64,000 bases of DNA, from assembly GCA_038380435.1 (NCBI GenBank), contig JAWZYU010000034.1, forward strand, positions 43,400,901 through 43,464,900, in the 5' to 3' direction. Numbering within the stretch: position 1 is the stretch's first letter; each line of letters begins with the position of its first letter. Origin of the DNA: Ryuthela nishihirai. Taxonomy: Eukaryota > Arthropoda > Arachnida > Araneae > Heptathelidae. A model generated the notes under the pieces. The model saw only the letters and a list, made by a program, of their open reading frames with translations. It did no database searches and was not told the DNA's origin. Below, piece by piece: positions 34,501 to 48,089 of this stretch. The translations under genes were made by a program, and so were the position numbers.

Positions 34501-37500
34501 AATTATAGTTTTATCTATCTATACAGGGGATACGCCAGTTACATACACATTTCCAGGGGGTACGTGAAGCATAAAAAGGTTGAGAACCACTGATATATAT
34601 GTTTTATTTTATTCCCATTGTTATAATATAACTATAGTTTTATCTATCTATACAAGGGGTACGCCAATTACATACACATTTCCAGGGGGTACGTGAAGCA
34701 TAAAAGGTTGAGAACCACTGATATATATGATTTATTTTATTCCCATTGTTATACTATAACTATAGTTTTATCTATCTATACAAGGGGTACGCCAGTTACA
34801 TACACATTTCCAGGGGGTACGTGAAGCATAAAATTTTGAGAACCACTGATATATATGTTTCATTTTATTCCCATTGTTATAATATAACTATAGTTTTATC
34901 TATCTATACAAGGGGTACGCCAGTTACATACACATTTCCAGGGGGTACGTGAAGCATAAAAGGTTGAGAACCACTGATATATATGTTTTATTTTATTCTC
35001 ATTGTTATAATATAACTATAGTTTTATCTATCTATACAAGGGGTACGCCAGTTACATACACATTTCCAGGGGGTACGTGAAGCATAAAATGTTGAGAACC
35101 ACTGATATATATGTTTTATTTTATTCTCATTGTTATAATATAACTATAGTTTTATCTATCTATACAAGGGGTACGCCAGTTACATACACATTTCCAGGGG
35201 GTACGTGAAGCATAAAAAGGTTGAGAACCACTGATATATATGTTTTATTTTATTCCCATTGTTATACTATAACTATAGTTTTATCTATCTATACAAGGGG
35301 TACGCCAGTTACATACACATTTCAAGGGGGTACGTGAAGCATAAAATGTTGAGAACCACTGATATATATGTTTTATTTTATTCTCATTGTTATAATATAA
35401 CTATAGTTTTATCTATCTATACAAGGGGTACGCCAGTTACATACACATTTCCAGGGGGTACGTGAAGCATAAAAGGTTGAGAACCACTGATATATATGAT
35501 TTATTTTATTCCCATTGTTATACTATAACTATAATTTTATCTATCTATACAAGGGGTACGCCAGTTACATACACATTTCCAGGGGGTACGTGAAGCATAA
35601 AATTTTGAGAACCACTGATATATATGTTTCATTTTATTCCCATTGTTATAATATAACTATAGTTTTATCTATCTATACAAGGGGTACGCCAATTACATAC
35701 ACATTTCCAGGGGGTACGTGAAGCATAAAAAGGTTGAGAACCACTGATATATATGTTTTATTTTATTCCCATTGTTATAATATAACTATAGTTTTATCTA
35801 TCTATACAAGGGGTACGCCAATTACATACACATTTCCAGGGGGTACGTGAAGCATAAAAGGTTGAGAACCACTGATATATATGATTTATTTTATTCCCAT
35901 TGTTATACTATAACTATAGTTTTATCTATCTATACAAGGGGTACGCCAGTTACATACACATTTCCAGGGGGTACGTGAAGCATAAAATTTTGAGAACCAC
36001 TGATATATATGTTTCATTTTATTCCCATTGTTATAATATAACTATAGTTTTATCTATCTATACAAGGGGTACGCAAGTTACATACACATTTCCAGGGGGT
36101 ACGTGAAGCATAAAAGGTTGAGAACCACTGATATATATGTTTTATTTTATTCTCATTGTTATAATATAACTATAGTTTTATCTATCTATACAAGGGGTAC
36201 GCCAATTACATACACATTTCCAGGGGGTACGTGAAGCATAAAAGGTTGAGAACCACTGATATATATGATTTATTTTATTCCCATTGTTATACTATAACTA
36301 TAGTTTTATCTATCTATACAAGGGGTACGCCAGTTACATACACATTTCCAGGGGGTACGTGAAGCATAAAATTTTGAGAACCACTGATATATATGTTTCA
36401 TTTTATTCCCATTGTTATAATATAACTATAGTTTTATCTATCTATACAAGGGGTACGCCAGTTACATACACATTTCCAGGGGGTACGTGAAGCATAAAAT
36501 GTTGAGAACCACTGATATATATGTTTTATTTTATTCTCATTGTTATAATATAACTATAGTTTTATCTATCTATACAAGGGGTACGCCAGTTACATACACA
36601 TTTCCAGGGGGTACGTGAAGCATAAAATGTTGAGAACCACTGATATATATGTTTTATTTTATTCTCATTGTTATAATATAACTATAGTTTTATCTATCTA
36701 TACAAGGGGTACGCCAGTTACATACACATTTCCAGGGGGTACGTGAAGCATAAAAAGGTTGAGAACCACTAATATATATGTTTTATTTTATTCCCATTGT
36801 TATACTATAACTATAGTTTTATCTATCTATACAAGGGGTACGCCAGTTACATACACATTTCAAGGGGGTACGTGAAGCATAAAATGTTGAGAACCACTGA
36901 TATATATGTTTTATTTTATTCTCATTGTTATAATATAACTATAGTTTTATCTATCTATACAAGGGGTACGCCAGTTACATACACATTTCCAGGGGGTACG
37001 TGAAGCATAAAATGTTGAGAACCACTGATATATATGTTTTATTTTATTCTCATTGTTATAATATAACTATAGTTTTATCTATCTATACAAGGGGTACGCC
37101 AGTTACATACACATTTCCAGGGGGTACGTGAAGCATAAAAAGGTTGAGAACCACTGATATATATGTTTTATTTTATTCCCATTGTTATACTATAACTATA
37201 GTTTTATCTATCTATACAAGGGGTACGCCAGTTACATACACATTTCAAGGGGGTACGTGAAGCATAAAAAGGTTGAGAACCACTGATATATATGTTTTAT
37301 TTTATTCCCATTGTTATACTATAACTATAGTTTTATCTATCTATACAAGGGGTACGCCAGTTACATACACATTTCCAGGGGGTACGTGAAGCATAAAAAG
37401 GTTGAGAACCACTGATATATATGTTTTATTTTATTCCCATTGTTATACTATAATTATAGTTTTATCTATCTATACAGGGGATACGCCAGTTACATACACA

Positions 37501-40500
37501 TTTCCAGGGGGTACGTGAAGCATAAAAAGGTTGAGAACCACTGATATATATGTTTTATTTTATTCCCATTGTTATACTATAACTATAGTTTTATCTATCT
37601 ATACAAGGGGTACGCCAGTTACATACACATTCCAAGGGGGTACGTGAAGCATAAAAAGGTTGAGAACCACTGATATATATGTTTTATTTTATTCCCATTG
37701 TTATACTATAACTATAGTTTTATCTATCTATACAAGGGGTACGCCAGTTACATACACATTTCAAGGGGGTACGTGAAGCATAAAATGTTGAGAACCACTG
37801 ATATATATGTTTTATTTTATTCTCATTGTTATAATATAACTATAGTTTTATCTATCTATACAAGGGGTACGCCAGTTACATACACATTTCCAGGGGGTAC
37901 GTGAAGCATAAAATGTTGAGAACCACTGATATATATGTTTTATTTTATTCTCATTGTTATAATATAACTATAGTTTTATCTATCTATACAAGGGGTACGC
38001 CAGTTACATACACATTTCCAGGGGGTACGTGAAGCATAAAAAGGTTGAGAACCACTGATATATATGTTTTATTTTATTCCCATTGTTATACTATAACTAT
38101 AGTTTTATCTATCTATACAAGGGGTACGCCAGTTACATACACATTTCCAGGGGGTACGTGAAGCATAAAAGGTTGAGAACCACTGTTATATATGTTTTAT
38201 TTTATTCCCATTGTTATACTATAACTATAGTTTTATCTATCTATACAAGGGATACGCCAGTTACATACACATTTCCAGGGGGTACGTGAAGCATAAAAAG
38301 GTTGAGAACCACTGATATATATGTTTTATTTTATTCCCATTGTTATACTATAACTATAGTTTTATCTATCTATACAAGGGGTACGCCAGTTACATACACA
38401 TTTCCAGGGGGTACGTGAAGCATAAAAAGGTTGAGAACCACTGATATATATGTTTTATTTTATTCCCATTGTTATACTATAACTATAGTTTTATCTATCT
38501 ATACAAGGGGTACGCCAGTTACATACACATTTCCAGGGGGTACGTGAAGCATAAAAGGTTGAGAACCACTGATATATATGTTTTATTTTATTCCCATTGT
38601 TATACTATAACTATAGTTTTATCTATCTATCCAAGGGGTACGCCAATTACATACACATTTCCAGGGGGTACGTGAAGCATAAAAGGTTGAGAACCACTGA
38701 TATATATGTTTTATTTTATTCCCATTGTTATACTATAACTATGGTTTTATCTATCTATCCAAGGGGTACGCCAGTTACATACACATTTCCAGGGGGTACG
38801 TGAAGGATAAAAGGTTGAGAACCACTGATATATATGTTTTATTTTATTCCCATTGTTATACTATAACTATAGTTTTATCTATCTATACAAGGGATACGCC
38901 AGTTACATACACATTTCCAGGGGGTACGTGGAGCATAAAAGGTTGAGAACCACTGTTATATATGTTTTATTTTATTCCCATTGTTATACTATAACTATAG
39001 TTTTATCTATCTATACAAGGGGTACGCCAGTTACATACACATTTCCAGGGGGTACGTGAAGCATAAAAGGTTGAGAACCACTGATATATATATGTTTTAT
39101 TTATTCCCATTGTTATACTATAACTATAGTTTTATCTATCTATACAAGGGGTACGCCAGTTACATACACATTTCCAGGGGGTACGTGAAGCATAAAAGGT
39201 TGAGAACCACTGTTATATATGTTTTATTTTATTCCCATTGTTATACTATAACTATAGTTTTATCTATCTATACAAGGGGTACGCCAGTTACATACACATT
39301 TCAAGGGGGTACGTGAAGCATAAAAGGTTGAGAACCACTGATATATATGTTTTATTTTATTCCCATTGTTATACTATAACTATAGTTTTATCTATCTATA
39401 CAAGGGGTACGCCAGTTACATACACATTTCCAGAGGGTACGTGAAGCATAAAAGGTTGAGAACCACTGATATATATGTTTTATTTTATTCCCATTGTTAT
39501 ACTATAACTATAGTTTTATCTATCTATACAAGGGGTACGCCAGTTACATACACATTTCCAGGGGGTACGTGAAGCATAAAAGGTTGAGAACCACTGATAT
39601 ATATGTTTTATTTTATTCCCATTGTTATACTATAACTATAGTTTTATCTATCTATACAAGGGGTACGCCAGTTACATACACATTTCCAGAGGGTACGTGA
39701 AGCATAAAAGGTTGAGAACCACTGATATATATGTTTTATTTTATTCCCATTGTTATACTATAACTATAGTTTTATCTATCTATACAAGGGGTACGCCAGT
39801 TACATACACATTTCCAGGGGGTACGTGAAGCATAAAAGGTTGAGAACCACTGATATATATGTTTTATTTTATTCCCATTGTTATACTATAACTATAGTTT
39901 TATCTATCTATACAAGGGGTACGCCAGTTACATACACATTTCCAGGGGGTACGTGAAGCATAAAAGGTTGAGAACCACTGATATATATGTTTTATTTTAT
40001 TCCCATTGTTATACTATAACTATAGTTTTATCTATCTATACAAGGTGTACGCCAGTTACATACACATTTCCAGAGGGTACGTGAAGCATAAAAGGTTGAG
40101 AACCACTGTTATATATGTTTTATTTTATTCCCATTGTTATACTATAACTATAGTTTTATCTATCTATACAAGGGGTACGCCAGTTACATACACATTTCAA
40201 GGGGGTACGTGAAGCATAAAAGGTTGAGAACCACTGATATATATGTTTTATTTTATTCCCATTGTTATACTATAACTATAGTTTTATCTATCTATACAAG
40301 GGGTACGCCAGTTACATACACATTTCCAGGGGGTACGTGAAGCACAAAAGGTTGAGAACCACTGATATATATGTTTTATTTTATTCCCATTGTTATACTA
40401 TAACTATAGTTTTATCTATCTATACAAGGGGTACGCCAGTTACATACACATTTCCAGAGGGTACGTGAAGCATAAAAGGTTGAGAACCACTGATATATAT

Positions 40501-43500
40501 GTTTTATTTTATTCCCATTGTTATACTATAACTATAGTTTTATCTATCTATACAAGGGGTACGCCAGTTACATACACATTTCCAGGGGGTACGTGAAGCA
40601 TAAAAGGTTGAGAACCACTGATATATATGTTTTATTTTATTCCCATTGTTATACTATAACTATAGTTTTATCTATCTATACAAGGGGTACGCCAGTTACA
40701 TACACATTTCCAGAGGGTACGTGAAGCATAAAAGGTTGAGAACCACTGATATATATGTTTTATTTTATTCCCATTGTTATACTATAACTATAGTTTTACC
40801 TATCTATACAAGGGGTACGCCAGTTACATACACATTTCCAGGGGGTACGTGAAGCATAAAAGGTTGAGAACCACTGATATATATGTTTTATTTTATTCCC
40901 ATTGTTATACTATAACTATAGTTTTATCTATCTATACAAGGGGTACGCCAGTTACATACACATTTCAAGGGGGTACGTGAAGCATAAAATGTTGAGAACC
41001 ACTGATATATATGTTTTATTTTATTCTCATTGTTATAATATAACTATAGTTTTATCTATCTATACAAGGGGTACGCCAGTTACATACACATTTCCAGGGG
41101 GTACGTGAAGCATAAAATGTTGAGAACCACTGATATATATGTTTTATTTTATTCTCATTGTTATAATATAACTATAGTTTTATCTATCTATACAAGGGGT
41201 ATGCCAGTTACATACACATTTCCAGGGGGTACGTGAAGCATAAAAAGGTTGAGAACCACTGATATATATGTTTTATTTTATTCCCATTGTTATACTATAA
41301 CTATAGTTTTATCTATCTATACAAGGGGTACGCCAGTTACATACACATTTCAAGGGGGTACGTGAAGCATAAAAAGGTTGAGAACCACTGATATATATGT
41401 TTTATTTTATTCCCATTGTTATACTATAACTATAGTTTTATCTATCTATACAAGGGGTACGCCAGTTACATACACATTTCAAGGGGGTACGTGAAGCATA
41501 AAAAGGTTGAGAACCACTGATATATATGTTTTATTTTATTCCCATTGTTATACTATAACTATAGTTTTATCTATCTATACAAGGGGTACGCCAGTTACAT
41601 ACACATTTCTAGGGGGTACGTGAAGCATAAAAAGGTTGAGAACCACTGATATATATGTTTTATTTTATTCCCATTGTTATACTATAATTATAGTTTTATC
41701 TATCTATACAGGGGATACGCCAGTTACATACACATTTCCAGGGGGTACGTGAAGCATAAAAAGGTTGAGAACCACTGATATATATGTTTTATTTTATTCC
41801 AATTGTTATACTATAACTATAGTTTTATCTATCTATACAAGGGGTACGCCAGTTACATACACATTTCAAGGGGGTACGTGAAGCATAAAAAGGTTGAGAA
41901 CCACTGATATATATGTTTTATTTTATTCCCATTGTTATACTATAACTATAGTTTTATCTATCTATACAAGGGGTACGCCAGTTACATACACATTTCCAGG
42001 GGGTACGTGAAGCATAAAAGGTTGAGAACCACTGATATATATGTTTTATTTTATTCCCATTGTTATACTATAACTATAGTTTTATCTATCTATCCAAGGG
42101 GTACGCCAATTACATACACATTTCCAGGGGGTACGTGAAGCATAAAAGGTTGAGAACCACTGATATATATGTTTTATTTTATTCCCATTGTTATACTATA
42201 ACTATGGTTTTATCTATCTATCCAAGGGGTACGCCAGTTACATACACATTTCCAGGGGGTACGTGAAGGATAAAAGGTTGAGAACCACTGATATATATGT
42301 TTTATTTTATTCCCATTGTTATACTATAACTATAGTTTTATCTATCTATACAAGGGATACGCCAGTTACATACACATTTCCAGGGGGTACGTGAAGCATA
42401 AAAGGTTGAGAACCACTGTTATATATGTTTTATTTTATTCCCATTGTTATACTATAACTATAGTTTTATCTATCTATACAAGGGGTACGCCAGTTACATA
42501 CACATTTCCAGGGGGTACGTGAAGCATAAAAGGTTGAGAACCACTGATATATATATGTTTTATTTATTCCCATTGTTATACTATAACTATAGTTTTATCT
42601 ATCTATACAAGGGGTACGCCAGTTACATACACATTTCCAGGGGGTACGTGAAGCATAAAAGGTTGAGAACCACTGTTATATATGTTTTATTTTATTCCCA
42701 TTGTTATACTATAACTATAGTTTTATCTATCTATACAAGGGGTACGCCAGTTACATACACATTTCAAGGGGGTACGTGAAGCATAAAAGGTTGAGAACCA
42801 CTGATATATATGTTTTATTTTATTCCCATTGTTATACTATAACTATAGTTTTATCTATCTATACAAGGGGTACGCCAGTTACATACACATTTCCAGAGGG
42901 TACGTGAAGCATAAAAGGTTGAGAACCACTGATATATATGTTTTATTTTATTCCCATTGTTATACTATAACTATAGTTTTATCTATCTATACAAGGGGTA
43001 CGCCAGTTACATACACATTTCCAGGGGGTACGTGAAGCATAAAAGGTTGAGAACCACTGATATATATGTTTTATTTTATTCCCATTGTTATACTATAACT
43101 ATAGTTTTATCTATCTATACAAGGGGTACGCCAGTTACATACACATTTCCAGAGGGTACGTGAAGCATAAAAGGTTGAGAACCACTGATATATATGTTTT
43201 ATTTTATTCCCATTGTTATACTATAACTATAGTTTTATCTATCTATACAAGGGGTACGCCAGTTACATACACATTTCCAGGGGGTACGTGAAGCATAAAA
43301 GGTTGAGAACCACTGATATATATGTTTTATTTTATTCCCATTGTTATACTATAACTATAGTTTTATCTATCTATACAAGGGGTACGCCAGTTACATACAC
43401 ATTTCCAGGGGGTACGTGAAGCATAAAAGGTTGAGAACCACTGATATATATGTTTTATTTTATTCCCATTGTTATACTATAACTATAGTTTTATCTATCT

Positions 43501-43579
43501 ATACAAGGTGTACGCCAGTTACATACACATTTCCAGAGGGTACGTGAAGCATAAAAGGTTGAGAACCACTGGACTATAG
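31599..43579. mobile_element. 12-kb hAT-type element made of a 128-bp satellite
   Basis: The left end starts CAGGGGTTCTCAAC at 31607 and the right end finishes GTTGAGAACCACTG at 43571, an inverted pair with one mismatch in 14, in the style of hAT termini. The flanking octamers GGTTATAG (31599-31606) and GACTATAG (43572-43579) agree at 6 of 8 bases, as an aged 8-bp hAT target duplication would. The unique left part (31607-31840) holds a GTACGCGG/CCGCGTAC hairpin. The rest is a satellite of about 92 units. No transposase is present, so it is non-autonomous. Confidence 0.8.
31840..43571. repeat. 128-bp satellite array, about 92 units
   Basis: Monomer landmarks: GATATATATGTTTTATTTTA, CCCATTGTTATACTATAACT, TTATCTATCTATACAAGGGG, TACGCCAGTTACATACACAT and GAAGCATAAAAGGTTGAGAA. 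Unit length varies between 125 and 130 bp by TA and A slippage. Variant classes are patterned: TTTTGAG or TGTTGAG units (about 32.1-38.0 kb and 40.9-41.2 kb), AAAAAGG units, and AAAAGG units (38.5-40.9 and 41.9-43.5 kb). Each unit ends with a copy of the hAT right terminus. The repeating 68-codon frames are array translations. Confidence 0.97.
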
Positions 43580-43627
43580 TATGAAAAATTAAAAATATCG
43601 TTTAACAATATTCATTTTGTACATACA

Positions 43628-44922
43628 GTCAGCAGTTACCTGAATAGGTTCAGTTCCATTTTATGTCCATAGTAAATCAAAAGCTTCTTAAATAATCTTT
43701 TCATGAAAAACCATCCCTGAAGATAATTTACAGAATTCAAACAAATCTACATGAATCTCGATTTTGAACAATATTCGGTCTCTACTTAAATAGTTACGTA
43801 AATTGGAGTATTTAACAGCAAAACTGCGTTTTATTGTTCTGAAAAGTTATTAAAAACAAGTTGAACTCAAAGCAATAACAGTTATATTGAACTTGACTCA
43901 AACTTTAAGAGTCGTTTAAAGATCGCATTTTAAGAGTTCTTAATATGTGACTAAAGCAACGTTTAAGCAACGATTTAAGAGTCGTTTTAGCAGATCGCAT
44001 AACAATTAGGCTAATATTCGCTAATTTCGAACAAATTTTTGCACAACGACCTTCATTCTAAGTGTTCCAGCTTCCATAAATACTTATTGCTTGGTTGTTG
44101 GTTGTTGTTTTACCTCTGAGCGGCACTTTTTTGCACACCATGTGCTAAATGGCCAGGTCACATGGACCCCGAAGGCTCAGAGAAGATTGGGGGAGGAGAT
44201 CCACTGGAACTGCTGTTGGGAGACAGATAGTAGTCTCCCGTCAAGGCCATCCAGCGTGTTCTTTAACGTGCACAGGGTATGGCTCTCCCGCACACGAGAC
44301 CACTGCTTAACGTCACATCCGACGGACGGCGGCCTTTCCAAGGCCATCGGTGTCCCCTACTGACCGTGGGCAGTGCGGGGTTGGGTTGTTTTACCTCTGA
44401 GCTGCACTTTTTTGCACACAATGGGTTAAATGGCCAGGTCACATGGACCCCGAAGGCTCAGAGAAGGTTGGGGGAGGGGACCCACTGGAACAGCTGTTGG
44501 GAGACAGATGGTAGCCTCCCGTCAAGGCCATCCAGCGTGTTCTTTAACGTGCACAGGGTATGCTCTCCTACACACGGAGCCATGGCTTAACGTCACATCC
44601 GACGGACGGCGGCCTTTCCAATCCCATTGGTGTCCCCTACTGACCGTGGGCAGGGCGGGGAGTTTTGAGGAGATAAATTTCAACGCTGACACATCTGGGA
44701 CTCGAACCTGGGAACATCAGATTACGAGCCTGGTGCGCTACCGACTGAGCCACCCCCGCCCCAATTCCGAATGCATATTGTTGGAAATCTAAATCGAAAT
44801 AGATTTGATTGAGAGGTTTAATTTACCTTAAGATAAATTTTTCATGAAAAGATTATTTAAGAAATTACTGTATCTGATTGAGCATTGACATAATATGTAA
44901 CTGTACCTTATAAAAGTGACCG
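43628..44922. mobile_element. Mariner-type MITE, diverged copy, invaded by SINE-A
   Basis: The left end GAATAGGTTCAGTTCCATTT and right end TAACTGTACCTTATAAAAGTG are diverged relatives of the ends of the element at 49157-50408, and interior segments (GCATATTGTTGGAAAT, TATTTAAGAAATTAC) are shared with it in the same order. A SINE-A pair occupies 44098-44765. Confidence 0.65.
44098..44765 (-). mobile_element. Two SINE-A copies in tandem, inverted
   Basis: The left copy (44098-44380) has a tail and body but stops at GGGCAGTGCGGGG; a complete copy (44381-44765) follows with body and tRNA-like head. The join could be an insertion into the first copy or a tandem duplication with deletion; no TSD is evident. 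Confidence 0.88.
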
Positions 44923-45126
44923 CTAATCGTAATATGTTTATGATATGACAAAAATGTTTTCTATAAATGGACCGGCTCGAATTTCAGCCCGAATTCATCT
45001 GTTATATACCTAAAATAGAAATTTCCTTTAAACAGTTAGTGATTCATTGGGTATAAATAGCTTAAATGAAATGCTACTGGTTGAATTTTAGCACTGAACA
45101 CATTTCCAAAGAGGTTGCATCCAAAA

Positions 45127-45603
45127 TCATTTGCGTAGGTTGGGTTGTTTTACCTCTGAGTGGCACTTTTTTGCACACCATGGGCTAAATGGCCAGATCA
45201 CATGGACCCCCGAAGGCTCAGAGGTTGGGGTTCGGTTGTTTTACCTCTTAGCGGCACTTTTTTGCACACCATGGGCCCCGAAGCTCAGAGAAGGTTGGGG
45301 GAGGGGACCCACTGGAACAGCTGTTGGGAGACAGATGGTAGCCTCCCGTCAAGGCCATCCAGCGTGTTCTTTAACGTGCACAGGGTATGGCTCTCCCGCA
45401 CACGGGGCCACGGCTTAACGTCCCATCCGACGGACGGCGGCCTTTCCAAGCCCATCGGTGTCCCCTACTGACCGTGGCAGGGCGGGGAATTTTTGCGGAG
45501 ATAAATCTCAACGCTGACCCAGCTGGGACTCGAACCTGGGAACTACAGATTACGAGCCTGGCGCGCTACCGACTGAGCCACCCCCGCCCCTCATTTGCGT
45601 AGG
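45127..45603 (-). mobile_element. SINE-A with a partial extra tail, 13-bp TSD
   Basis: TCATTTGCGTAGG at 45127-45139 is repeated at 45591-45603. Between them lie a half tail (to about 45226), then a full tail with an internal deletion, a body and an intact head. The truncated extra tail inside a clean TSD shows that tail number can change within one insertion. Confidence 0.96.
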
Positions 45604-45777
45604 CATATGATGTAAAGACAATTACTTCTATCGCAGTTTGATCGCTGAAAAGTTGATTCACCTTTCAAGGATGGAAGACACTTTATTCTTCCATTCGTAC
45701 TAAGAATAGGGATCACCTTACCTCTCGCATGTCCTCATTTGCAAACACACGAATGCGATTCATGTGTTTGTTTTTGC

Positions 45778-45937
45778 TTAAAAAGCGTGTGATTAAATTT
45801 TTAAAATTTTTTGGCTCTTTTTTTCTGTAGAAAACATATTTTGTTATTCCATGTTTGAATATGACACATTCAGTTCCACAAGCATTTTCTTTTGTAAAAA
45901 ATACAAAATTTTCATTTTTTTAAATGAACATTTTTAA
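45778..45937. repeat. 160-bp direct repeat, left copy, flanking piggyBac MITE
   Basis: Runs from TTAAAAAGCGTGTG to GAACATTTTTAA and recurs at 46455-46616 on the other side of the MITE with only a few differences. Confidence 0.93.
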
Positions 45938-46458
45938 CCCTTTCACGACTAAGGGAAACATTTTTCCCATTTTGAAATTGGTGATTGTCGTATTTAATTA
46001 TAACCTTATCTGCATTTTTTATACGGAATGTCAAAATAGAACGTATGCCGAACGCAATTACGTAAACGGGAACGTTTAGTCCATGTCCATCTTTGCAATA
46101 ATGTTGCATCTGTGCAATGTCCATCTTTGCCTCACTATCAAAAGAAATTGCTTCGCAGAATATCATAATTAGCACATCATTTTGTATAGTAATTTTATTT
46201 CATAATTTTGTGTTATTTTAGTTAACATTTTGTTCTAATAAACCAATAAATAAAAGACATTGCATAATAAGCCTAACTATAATTTGTGTTACCTTTATAG
46301 TCCATTGGGAAAAATATTTCCCAGAAAATTCCAAAAAAACTACACATTGTTATGTATTTTTCTTATGATTTTTATTTATTTTACGTCTAAGCAAATTAAA
46401 ATAAACAGTTACATACTAATATTTACTCTTAGAAACCTTATGGTCCTGAAAGGGTTAA
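45934..46458. mobile_element. piggyBac-type MITE, TTAA-flanked (copy 2, inverted)
   Basis: TTAA at 45934-45937 and 46455-46458 brackets CCCTTTCACGACT...TCCTGAAAGGG. It is the reverse complement of the 18329-18856 copy over its whole length, apart from a small internal replacement near 46075-46120. No transposase is encoded. Confidence 0.88.
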
Positions 46459-46616
46459 AAAGCGTGTGATTAAATTTTAAAAATTTTTTGGCTCTTTTTT
46501 TTCTGTAGAAAACATATTTTGTTGTTCTATGTTTAAATATGACACATTCAGTTCCACAAGCATTTACTTTTGTAAAAAAATACAAAATTTTCATTTTTTT
46601 AAATGAACATTTTTAA
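46455..46616. repeat. 160-bp direct repeat, right copy
   Basis: Second copy of the segment at 45778-45937. TTAA occurs at both of its ends. Confidence 0.93.
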
Positions 46617-46620
46617 TTAA

Positions 46621-47060
46621 TAATTTTACTCTTATTATTATTATTTTCATTTTTGTTAAATATTTCAAAATTTATTCATTAATTATTATTTACAGCATAA
46701 AAACTAACGACCCTTACTGTAGAATTTCATGTTCAGATGAACCGTTTACAATTACCATAAACTGTAAAATTTAAGTTTATATTCATGGGCGGCAGGAAGG
46801 GAGGGAGAGGGGGGGGGGGGTGCAAGACGTCAGTAGCGCCTTCTGGAAAAAAATGGATCAATAGATTAATTTATGTCAAATAATATCAGATGTACCAAAA
46901 AATATTTTTTTCCTTAACGAAATATAATCTTGATTTTTTTAATGTTTTCTTTTGATTTCGCAAACACAACTCCTATTTTTTATTTATTAATAAAAAAATT
47001 TACAAATATTTTCTTACAATAAGCTTCTCTTTTTTTCGATTTGGTATCTTTAATAATAAA
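46621..47060. other. AT-rich spacer with a G-run
   Basis: An 11-base G-run lies near 46810. No gene or repeat recognised. Confidence 0.4.
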
Positions 47061-47252
47061 TACCCCCTCAAGCAGCTGCTTGCCACAGAGGTCTGACAGG
47101 AACCTGTTAGTTTATATGCCACAGTAGAAGGTCTGAGAGGATGGCAGGACCTCAGCAGAAAAACGACACACACATCCATGCCTAATCCGGGGTTCGAACC
47201 CAGGTCTCTTAGATCAGTAGCCAAGCGTGCTAACCACTCAGCCACGGGAGTC
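47058..47252 (-). mobile_element. SINE-B, full length, inverted
   Basis: The reverse-complement B box GGTTCGAACCC and head ACCACTCAGCCACGGG are intact. TTAATAATAAA on the left and ATTAATAAAC on the right may be a TSD. Confidence 0.9.
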
Positions 47253-47405
47253 TCATTAATAAACAATTCAAGCTAAATATTTCTATCTTGAAACACTCTA
47301 TCTTGCTCCTCCCTGAAAAAAAAAATGCCTCCAACCCTACCCTTAAAAAATTGCTTCCAATGCCCATGATTGTATTCTTTCATTTCTGAGTACCTTTAAA
47401 AAAAT

Positions 47406-47606
47406 TAGCCGTCCCGTGGCCGAGTGGTTAGCACGCTTGACTACTGATCTAAGGGATCTGGGTTCGAGCCCTGGGTAAGGCATGGCTGTTTGTGTCATTT
47501 TTGTGCTGGTACTGCCATCCTCTCAGACCTTCTACTATGGCATATAAACTGACAGGCTCCTGTCAGACCTCTGTGGCAAGCAGCTGCTTGAGGGGTATTT
47601 ATTTTT
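47406..47606 (+). mobile_element. SINE-B, full length
   Basis: Head GTGGCCGAGTGGTTAGCAC, B box GGTTCGAGCCC, shared body, tail GCTGCTTGAGGGGTATTT. Confidence 0.92.
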
Positions 47607-47646
47607 ATTTATATGGTTGATTACAGAATTCAGAAAAAATATCTGA

Positions 47647-47671
47647 AGCGTGTACAGCAACTGTACACGCT
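47647..47671. repeat. 11-bp hairpin
   Basis: AGCGTGTACAG, loop CAA, CTGTACACGCT. A near copy (CTGCACACGCT) follows about 30 bp later. Confidence 0.85.
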
Positions 47672-47784
47672 CCAGTTTGCTGTGAACGGTAACTGCACAC
47701 GCTCAATATTTCTGTGAGTGAGCCCACACGATCCAGGTTTAGAAATTAGCGATCTGGCAACCTTCGTGTCAAAAAAAAGTATCC

Positions 47785-47990
47785 GAACACTATGGCCGAG
47801 TGGTTAGCGGGCTTGGCTACTGATCTACGAGACCTGGATTCGAGTCCCGGATTAAGGCATGGATGTGTTTGTGTGTCGTTTTTCTGCTGAGGTCCTACCA
47901 TCCTCTCAGATCTTCTACTATGGCATATAAACTGACAGGCTCTTGTCAGACCTCTGTGGCAAGCAGCTGCTTGAGGGGGTATTTATTTAT
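47785..47990 (+). mobile_element. SINE-B, full length
   Basis: Head TGGCCGAGTGGTTAGCGG, B box GATTCGAGTCC, body and GAGGGGGTATTTATTTA tail. Confidence 0.92.
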
Positions 47991-48089
47991 TATATTATTT
48001 AAAAAAAATTGCTGCACGGCTTTAGTCACATATTAAAGAACTTGGCTTCTCTTCTGTAGCTTCCTGATAAAGGAGTTCTTATTTTTCAC

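Noticed and set aside
32183..43547. Dozens of near-identical 68-codon frames
   Set aside because: Each spans parts of two 128-bp satellite units and repeats every 128 bp. They are array artefacts, not a multigene family.
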